NCBI GenBank assembly: GCA_002342505.1
Contig: DDQB01000010.1
Coordinates: 26,586-44,335 of the forward strand
Source: Acidaminococcaceae bacterium UBA2453
GTDB lineage: Bacteria; Bacillota; Negativicutes; Acidaminococcales; Acidaminococcaceae
Length of the DNA stretch: 17,750 nucleotides
Direction: 5' to 3'
Part shown: positions 13,398 to 17,750 of the stretch, one piece after another
How positions within the stretch are numbered: position 1 is the first letter of the stretch
Layout of the letters: each line of letters starts with the position of its first letter
The notes under the pieces: model-generated
What the model saw: only the letters and a program-made list of their open reading frames with translations
Databases searched by the model: none
Told to the model about the DNA's origin: nothing
Translations under genes and position numbers: made by a program

Positions 13398-15386
13398 TCA
13401 TTCATCTCTTTCGCTTAGCTCCACCCAGCGTTCCGTCAACGTTTCCAGTTCTTTTTCCACACGCGTAAGCTCCTCCGAAAGTTTGGCGATTTTCACAAAG
13501 TCATTTCCCGCCAGCGAAATTTCCTGCTCAATCATTTTACTTTCCGCTTCTTTTCCCGCAATCTTTTCTTCCAGCTTTTCCAATTCGATTTTTTCACTGA
13601 AAGTCAGCTTGTCACTGCTTCCTTCACTGTTTTTTTCTTCCGCGGAAAGTTCGTTGGATGCCCTTTCTTCTTCTGTAAAAATTTTCTGTTTCTCTTTTTT
13701 GTTTCTGCTGTTTTGATTTTTTACTTTGCCTTGCAATGTGTTTTCCGTTTCATCCCGTTCCAGCGCTTCCAGCCGTTTTGTTTTTTCATAATCGCTGTAG
13801 CCGCCGGGATACTGACGCAACATGCCGCCTTCTTCCACGGCAAAGATGCGTTTTGCAAAACGGTCCAGAAAATACCGGTCATGTGAAACCGCAATGACGG
13901 CGCCGGCAAAGGTATCCAGATATTCTTCCAGCACGGAGAGCGTCGGAATATCCAGATCGTTAGTCGGTTCGTCCAGCAGCAGCACATTCGGCGCTTCCAT
14001 CAGCACATGCAGCAGGTAAAGCCGACGCTGTTCCCCGCCGCTGAGCTTGCGGATGGGAACCCACTGCAGTTCCGGTGGAAACAGGAAACGTTCCAGCATC
14101 ATGGCCGCGCTGATATATGTGCCGTCTGCCGCCAGTACATAATTGCCTGCATCTTTAATGTATTCCAGCACCCGTTCATCCTCATCCGGAAATTCACTGT
14201 GCTGAGAAAAATATCCGATTTTCACCGTCTGTCCGATGGTAACCCTGCCGGTATCCGGCTGCAGCCGTCCGGCAATGATGTCCATCAGGGTCGTCTTACC
14301 CACACCGTTGGCGCCAATGATTCCAACCCTGTCGTCCCGCAGCAGGATATAACTGAAATCATGGATGTATTCCACGCCTTCATAGAAACAGGAAACATGA
14401 TCCAGTTCCACTACCGTTTTTCCCAGACGGGTCGCCGCAGAAGAAATTTCCAGTTCCTGGTGATTTACCTTTTCTTTGACAGCCGCTTCAATTTCGGCAA
14501 AGCGTTCCACCCGATCCTTCTTCTTAGTACGGCGCGCTTCCGCACCCCGGCTGATCCAGGCCAGTTCCCGCCGGTAAATATTCTGCAGTTTGCGGGCCGC
14601 CGCGTTTTCCAATTCTCTCCGCTCTGCCCGTTTTTGCAAAAAGCCGCTGTAATTGGCCGTATAAAGATAGGCCGTCCCGTTATCCAGCTCCAGGGTACGG
14701 TTGATGACACGGTCAAAAAAATACCGGTCATGGGTCACCATCAGCAACGCGCCCTTACGCTTCTGCAGCTGTTCTTCCAGCCAGGCCACCGTTTCATTGT
14801 CCATGTGGTTAGTCGGTTCGTCCAAAATCAAAAGGTCGGACGGGCGCACCAACACTCCTGCCAGGGCAATGCGCTTCCGCTGCCCGCCGGAAAGGGTCTT
14901 CATCTTCTGATTAAAATCAGTAATTCCCAGACGGGTCAGCGTCGCCTTGGCTTCACTTTCCAGCTGCCAGGCAAAATGCTGGTCCATCTGCTGCTGGGTC
15001 TCCATCAGTTTCCGCTGCGTACCTTTGTCATCCGGATGCAGCGCCGTATCTTCCAGCAGTTTTTCATAATTCCGCAGCAATGTCATCATAGGGGAATTGC
15101 CTTTAAAAATCTGCTCTATGACAGAGACCTCCGGATCAAAATCCGGATTCTGTTCCAGATACTCAATGACACAGGAACCGTTGGGAACAACCTTTCCCGG
15201 CACACCTGTTTCCGGATCTTTTCCCCCGTCAAACTGCGCAATATGCCGGAGCAGCGTGGATTTACCCGTACCATTGATTCCGATCAGGCCAATCTTGTCT
15301 CCCGTTTCAATGTTAAAACTTACATTTTTAAAAAGTGTCCGCTCCCCATAACTGTGAGCCAGATTTTCGATTGTTAAGATAAGCAT
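13398..15386 (-). CDS. uup: ABC-F family ATPase, Uup type
   Basis: 662 aa, two ABC cassettes on one chain without membrane segments. Cassette 1 has Walker A GINGTGKST (36-44), signature LSGGQRKR (165-172) and Walker B LLILDEPTNHMD (185-196). Cassette 2 has GANGVGKTT (358-366), LSGGEQRR (448-455) and LLLDEPTNDLD (469-479). The linker (about 250-310) holds the Arg-rich WISRGAEARRTKKKDRVERF typical of Uup. A charged, low-complexity spacer (535-590) leads to a C-terminal coiled coil (about 590-662), the Uup-type C-terminal domain linked to nucleic-acid binding. ABC-F proteins act on the ribosome, and Uup is also tied to branched DNA and transposon excision. The ATG has AAGGGA upstream. The gene lies just upstream of the ABC transporter promoter. 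A resistance role is possible for ABC-F proteins, but Uup type is the better fit. Confidence 0.9.
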   Translation of the reverse strand: MLILTIENLAHSYGERTLFKNVSFNIETGDKIGLIGINGTGKSTLLRHIAQFDGGKDPETGVPGKVVPNGSCVIEYLEQNPDFDPEVSVIEQIFKGNSPMMTLLRNYEKLLEDTALHPDDKGTQRKLMETQQQMDQHFAWQLESEAKATLTRLGITDFNQKMKTLSGGQRKRIALAGVLVRPSDLLILDEPTNHMDNETVAWLEEQLQKRKGALLMVTHDRYFFDRVINRTLELDNGTAYLYTANYSGFLQKRAERRELENAAARKLQNIYRRELAWISRGAEARRTKKKDRVERFAEIEAAVKEKVNHQELEISSAATRLGKTVVELDHVSCFYEGVEYIHDFSYILLRDDRVGIIGANGVGKTTLMDIIAGRLQPDTGRVTIGQTVKIGYFSQHSEFPDEDERVLEYIKDAGNYVLAADGTYISAAMMLERFLFPPELQWVPIRKLSGGEQRRLYLLHVLMEAPNVLLLDEPTNDLDIPTLSVLEEYLDTFAGAVIAVSHDRYFLDRFAKRIFAVEEGGMLRQYPGGYSDYEKTKRLEALERDETENTLQGKVKNQNSRNKKEKQKIFTEEERASNELSAEEKNSEGSSDKLTFSEKIELEKLEEKIAGKEAESKMIEQEISLAGNDFVKIAKLSEELTRVEKELETLTERWVELSERDE

Positions 15387-15415
15387 AGATCATTTCCCTT
15401 ATTGCGTTTCCTCCG

Positions 15416-15445
15416 GGAAGCGCTGATTAATTCGTCTGCACTTCC
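15416..15445. repeat. Short palindromic intergenic repeat, copy B
   Basis: GGAAG (15416-15420) and CTTCC (15441-15445) are inverted ends of a 30-bp element. Its interior CTGATTAATTCGTCTGCAC (15423-15441) is identical to 17732-17750. It lies in the leader of the Uup gene, 30-60 bp before its start. Confidence 0.6.
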
Positions 15446-15529
15446 TGAAATTTTCTTTGCAAAAATTTTATTCGCAATGCCTGTCAATTTTTTGTTTCCC
15501 TTTGCGAGAAAAACAAAAAACTGATTTCC

Positions 15530-15563
15530 AAAAAATTAACCTGCTGTATTGCAAGCAGGTTAA
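15530..15563 (-). terminator. Terminator of the nucleoside hydrolase-FNT operon
   Basis: On the minus strand the 10-bp perfect stem TTAACCTGCT/AGCAGGTTAA (15554-15563 with 15536-15545) has an 8-base loop and is followed at once by six T. It ends about 75 bp after the FNT stop codon. Confidence 0.88.
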
Positions 15564-15639
15564 TGTAAGAACATGCGGATTAATTTCGTATGCATTTTCC
15601 GTTTCTTTTTTTATGAAAATTTCCTGCAGCGGCGTCCTC

Positions 15640-16452
15640 TTATTTTTTTCCGTAACAGTACCAGAAAATAAAACTGATCGCCAGTCCGCCCAACACATTT
15701 CCAATCGTGACGGGAATAAGGTTTCCGGTTATAAAGCTTCCCCAGTTCAAAACGGAAAGATTCACACCCGCCTTCACCGCCAGCGCCTGGTACGCCGGAT
15801 TCGACGCTGCAAAAATTCCGGCCGGGATATAATACATGTTGGCGATGCTGTGCTCAAAGCCGCAGATGACAAAAAAGGCAACGGGCATGTAAGCGCCGAT
15901 GAAACGCCCGATGGTATCCTTTGCGCCGAGACTGATCAGCACGCCAATGGTCACCAGCACATTACAGAAAAAGCCAAGACCCACCGCCGTCATAAATGAC
16001 AGGGAACTTTTCGCCGCCGCCACCTTCATGGCAGACACGGCAAACCCGCCGCCAGACAGATTCAGGCAGCCCAGAAACGCAATCCCTGCCGCCACCAGCA
16101 ACGCGCCAAAAAAGTTTCCGATATACACCCAGATCCAGTTGCGCAGCATGGACCCGAAACCGGTCTTGCCTTCAAACACGGAAATATTGATGAGCACATT
16201 ACCGGTAAACAGTTCAGCTCCCGTCAGGATGACCATGGCCAGCCCAAAAGGAAACAGCAGTCCGCTGACCATCTTCGACAGCCCCGCATTCGTAATAGCA
16301 TGAGACGCCGTGCTGGCCGTAGCGCCGCCCATGGCGATCAGAAAACCGGCCATGACGCCAAGCAGCAGCATTTTCGATATGGGCAGCGATGCTTTTTTTA
16401 CGCCGGCATTGGCGTAATTCTCCGTAAATTCGGCAGGTGTAAACAGATTCAT
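15640..16452 (-). CDS. Formate/nitrite transporter (FNT) family channel
   Basis: 270 aa, normal for this pentameric aquaporin-like family that moves formate, nitrite or hydrosulfide across the inner membrane. Six membrane helices are visible. Family signatures are GAELFTGN (78-85), the central-pore His201 in GFEHSIANMYYIPAG (198-212) and NLIPVTIGNVLGG (244-256). The N-terminus MNLFTPAEFTENYANAGVKK is cytoplasmic as usual. The ATG has AAAGGA upstream. It starts only 13 bp after the stop of the nucleoside hydrolase gene, so the two share one mRNA, and a terminator follows. FocA, NirC and hydrosulfide types cannot be separated confidently by eye, and no formate lyase or nitrite reductase gene is near to decide it. 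Confidence 0.9.
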   Translation of the reverse strand: MNLFTPAEFTENYANAGVKKASLPISKMLLLGVMAGFLIAMGGATASTASHAITNAGLSKMVSGLLFPFGLAMVILTGAELFTGNVLINISVFEGKTGFGSMLRNWIWVYIGNFFGALLVAAGIAFLGCLNLSGGGFAVSAMKVAAAKSSLSFMTAVGLGFFCNVLVTIGVLISLGAKDTIGRFIGAYMPVAFFVICGFEHSIANMYYIPAGIFAASNPAYQALAVKAGVNLSVLNWGSFITGNLIPVTIGNVLGGLAISFIFWYCYGKK

Positions 16453-16465
16453 TTAGATTTATCCT

Positions 16466-17584
16466 TTAATTACATTTGTCAAAGGTTTCAGTGATAATTT
16501 TCCACAACTTCTTGCGGTCAATCTTCTGTACGATATGGGCTTTCTGGGAACCTTCAGGTCCCGGGCCTGCAAAGGCCAGCGTCTCACCGTACGAAAGAGA
16601 ATATGTGTCATTCACATCAACCGGCATAAACACTTCTTCGGTAACAATGGACGGATCCAGCACATACGAAGCAGCCAGCACATCCCATATAAAGTTTTTG
16701 AATTTATGGTCGTTACGGAACAGCGCAGTCTGATAATGACGTTCCCACATATCTTTGAAGACCGGATTTTTTACACGTTTTTCCAAATCCAGAAAGTTCT
16801 TATAATCTATTTTTTCATTTTCGCATACATCCAGCGGGAAAAAAGTCTGTTTCGGCCAGGCGCCCCGATATTCCTTTTTCGCGGCTTCCGGATCCAGCCA
16901 CACATTGAATTCTGCCGTAGGCATAACATTGCCTGCATGCAGGAAAGCGCCTGCCATGTACACGATTTCTTTCGCCAATGGGGCAATGGACGGGTCTTTT
17001 TCCAGAGCTTTGGCAATATTGCCGCCGGTGCCGATACCTACAATCGTCACTTTATGAGGATTTTCTTTAATGGTACGAATGATAAAATCGCTGGGGTCTT
17101 CCGCTTTCGGTCCAAAGGTAGGTTCGCTCTTATAACTCTTCCGGTAAGCTTCCTGCCAGGAAACAGGCCGGGGATAACCCGCCGCTCCCAAATGGCTGTC
17201 GTGGCCGCGGCCCCACAGTTTCTTTTCTGCCTTAATATTTTCAATACGGCCGGGCCGGGTCGGTTTGTTATTGCCGGCAAAAACCGGTATATCGGTCCTG
17301 CCGATGCCTTCCAGATGGCGAATCGTGCTGGCTACGCCGTCTTCTACCCAGCTGTTGCCGATTACCACCGTTACGCCCTTTAAGTCTACTTTGGGAGACT
17401 GGGCCAGTATCAGTAAGGCTACGCCGTCATCAAACAAATCCACCATGTCGGCGTCCAGGATCACAGGAATCTTTTCCGGCGCTTTGGCCACAGGCGGTTT
17501 TGCCGCTGCTGCAAACACAGTGGCAGTAGAACCGATCAGCGCAATAGCACAGGTAGTCTGTACAAGCCGTTTCCAATTTTTCAT
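16466..17584 (-). CDS. Exported nucleoside hydrolase-like protein
   Basis: 372 aa including a signal peptide (MKNWKR, hydrophobic core, likely cut after VFA at 23-25). A Pro/Lys/Ala-rich stretch follows, then an inosine-uridine-type nucleoside hydrolase fold. The Ca2+ site at the N-terminus is DADMVDLFDDGVALL (44-58), with more residues between the Asp groups than the textbook DxDxGxDDA. Other landmarks are VVIGN (71-75), GIGTGGNIAKAL (181-192, in place of the usual GPLTN) and EFNVWLDPEAA (223-233). The last metal Asp is Asp301 in FIWDVLAASY, where Trp300 stands at the usual catalytic His. The family splits nucleosides into base and ribose. GGGAGG precedes the ATG. It is the first gene of a two-gene operon with the FNT channel. 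Activity and substrate are uncertain because of the motif changes. Confidence 0.87.
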   Translation of the reverse strand: MKNWKRLVQTTCAIALIGSTATVFAAAAKPPVAKAPEKIPVILDADMVDLFDDGVALLILAQSPKVDLKGVTVVIGNSWVEDGVASTIRHLEGIGRTDIPVFAGNNKPTRPGRIENIKAEKKLWGRGHDSHLGAAGYPRPVSWQEAYRKSYKSEPTFGPKAEDPSDFIIRTIKENPHKVTIVGIGTGGNIAKALEKDPSIAPLAKEIVYMAGAFLHAGNVMPTAEFNVWLDPEAAKKEYRGAWPKQTFFPLDVCENEKIDYKNFLDLEKRVKNPVFKDMWERHYQTALFRNDHKFKNFIWDVLAASYVLDPSIVTEEVFMPVDVNDTYSLSYGETLAFAGPGPEGSQKAHIVQKIDRKKLWKIITETFDKCN

Positions 17585-17707
17585 CAGAGAATCCTCCCTT
17601 CGGGTAGTGAAACGTACCTTAATATTTTAAAACAGGTTGCTTTCGCAAAATGCTTTGGCAAGGTAACGCAAATTAATTTGTCTTCGCATTTACCAGTGCT
17701 TTTTGTG

Positions 17708-17750
17708 AATCAGCATTTCCTTAAGGAATCACTGATTAATTCGTCTGCAC
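17708..17750. repeat. Palindromic intergenic repeat, copy C (runs off the window)
   Basis: A 30-bp near-palindrome at 17708-17737 is centred on CCTTAAGG, with 12 of 15 pairs. Its right half begins a repeat unit GGAATCACTGATTAATTCGT... that matches copies at 3137-3161 and 15416-15440. Its left half, read on the minus strand (GGAAATGCTGATTCAC), starts another unit in the opposite orientation. It lies about 125 bp upstream of the nucleoside hydrolase gene. Confidence 0.55.

Noticed and set aside
14007..15377. 456-aa open frame on the plus strand
   Set aside because: It lies wholly antisense to the Uup-type ABC-F gene, has no recognisable domain or ribosome-binding site, and is His/Arg/Gln-rich as frames opposite a real gene often are.
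13398..15386. Antibiotic-resistance ABC-F protein
   Set aside because: The linker and C-terminal coiled coil fit the housekeeping Uup type, and no resistance or mobile genes lie nearby. It was therefore not called a resistance gene.
15482..15487. TTGACA on the minus strand before the Uup gene
   Set aside because: No acceptable -10 lies 16-18 bp downstream (the sequence there is TTTTTG-like), so it was not called a promoter.
16535..17383. 282-aa open frame on the plus strand
   Set aside because: It is antisense to the nucleoside hydrolase gene and has no signal, motif or start site of its own.

Overview
The window reads as a stretch of ordinary chromosome from an anaerobic, low-to-mid GC bacterium of the Firmicutes type. 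Signs of this are a two-subunit iron-sulfur L-serine dehydratase (sdaAB/sdaAA), strong GGAGG-type Shine-Dalgarno sites, some TTG starts, consensus -35/-10 promoters and tRNA genes that encode CCA. Several products are exported to a periplasm-like space (pentapeptide-repeat protein, nucleoside hydrolase) or are lipoproteins. This gene mix would suit the diderm Negativicutes (for example the Acidaminococcaceae), but that placement is inference and was not tested.

Layout. 1-231: tRNA-Gln(TTG) and tRNA-His on the minus strand, behind a consensus promoter whose -35 overlaps the sdaAA stop codon. 228-1834: sdaAB-sdaAA (minus). 2031-2981: a CorA-type divalent cation transporter (plus) with a strong terminator. 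3179-5209: four minus-strand genes, in transcription order a DUF190 protein, a terminator and new promoter, a DUF697-like protein, a small three-helix membrane protein and a UspA-type protein. 5460-7872: plus-strand genes for a HAD hydrolase, an exported pentapeptide-repeat protein and Lgt. 7873-8207: a gene-free convergent gap with a bidirectional terminator and clustered TCGCAAA repeats. 8208-9287: an orphan PotD-like lipoprotein (minus). 9529-9762: tRNA-Gln(CTG) and tRNA-Glu(CTC), each with its own promoter, then a terminator. 9941-13305: a minus-strand operon for a polar amino acid ABC transporter (binding lipoprotein, permease, ATPase) ending in larE. 13398-15386: a Uup-type ABC-F ATPase. 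15640-17584: an exported nucleoside hydrolase followed 13 bp later by a formate/nitrite-family channel, closed by a terminator.

How the genes may work together. Amino acid use is the recurring theme: serine is deaminated to pyruvate and ammonia, and polyamines and polar amino acids are captured by lipoproteins matured through Lgt. The nucleoside hydrolase would release bases and ribose outside the membrane. I see no phage, transposase, CRISPR array or defence island. The least explained features are a family of short palindromic intergenic repeats, a leader with two competing helices before the HAD gene, a LarE with three cysteines but no lar partners, and a nucleoside hydrolase with an altered active-site motif.
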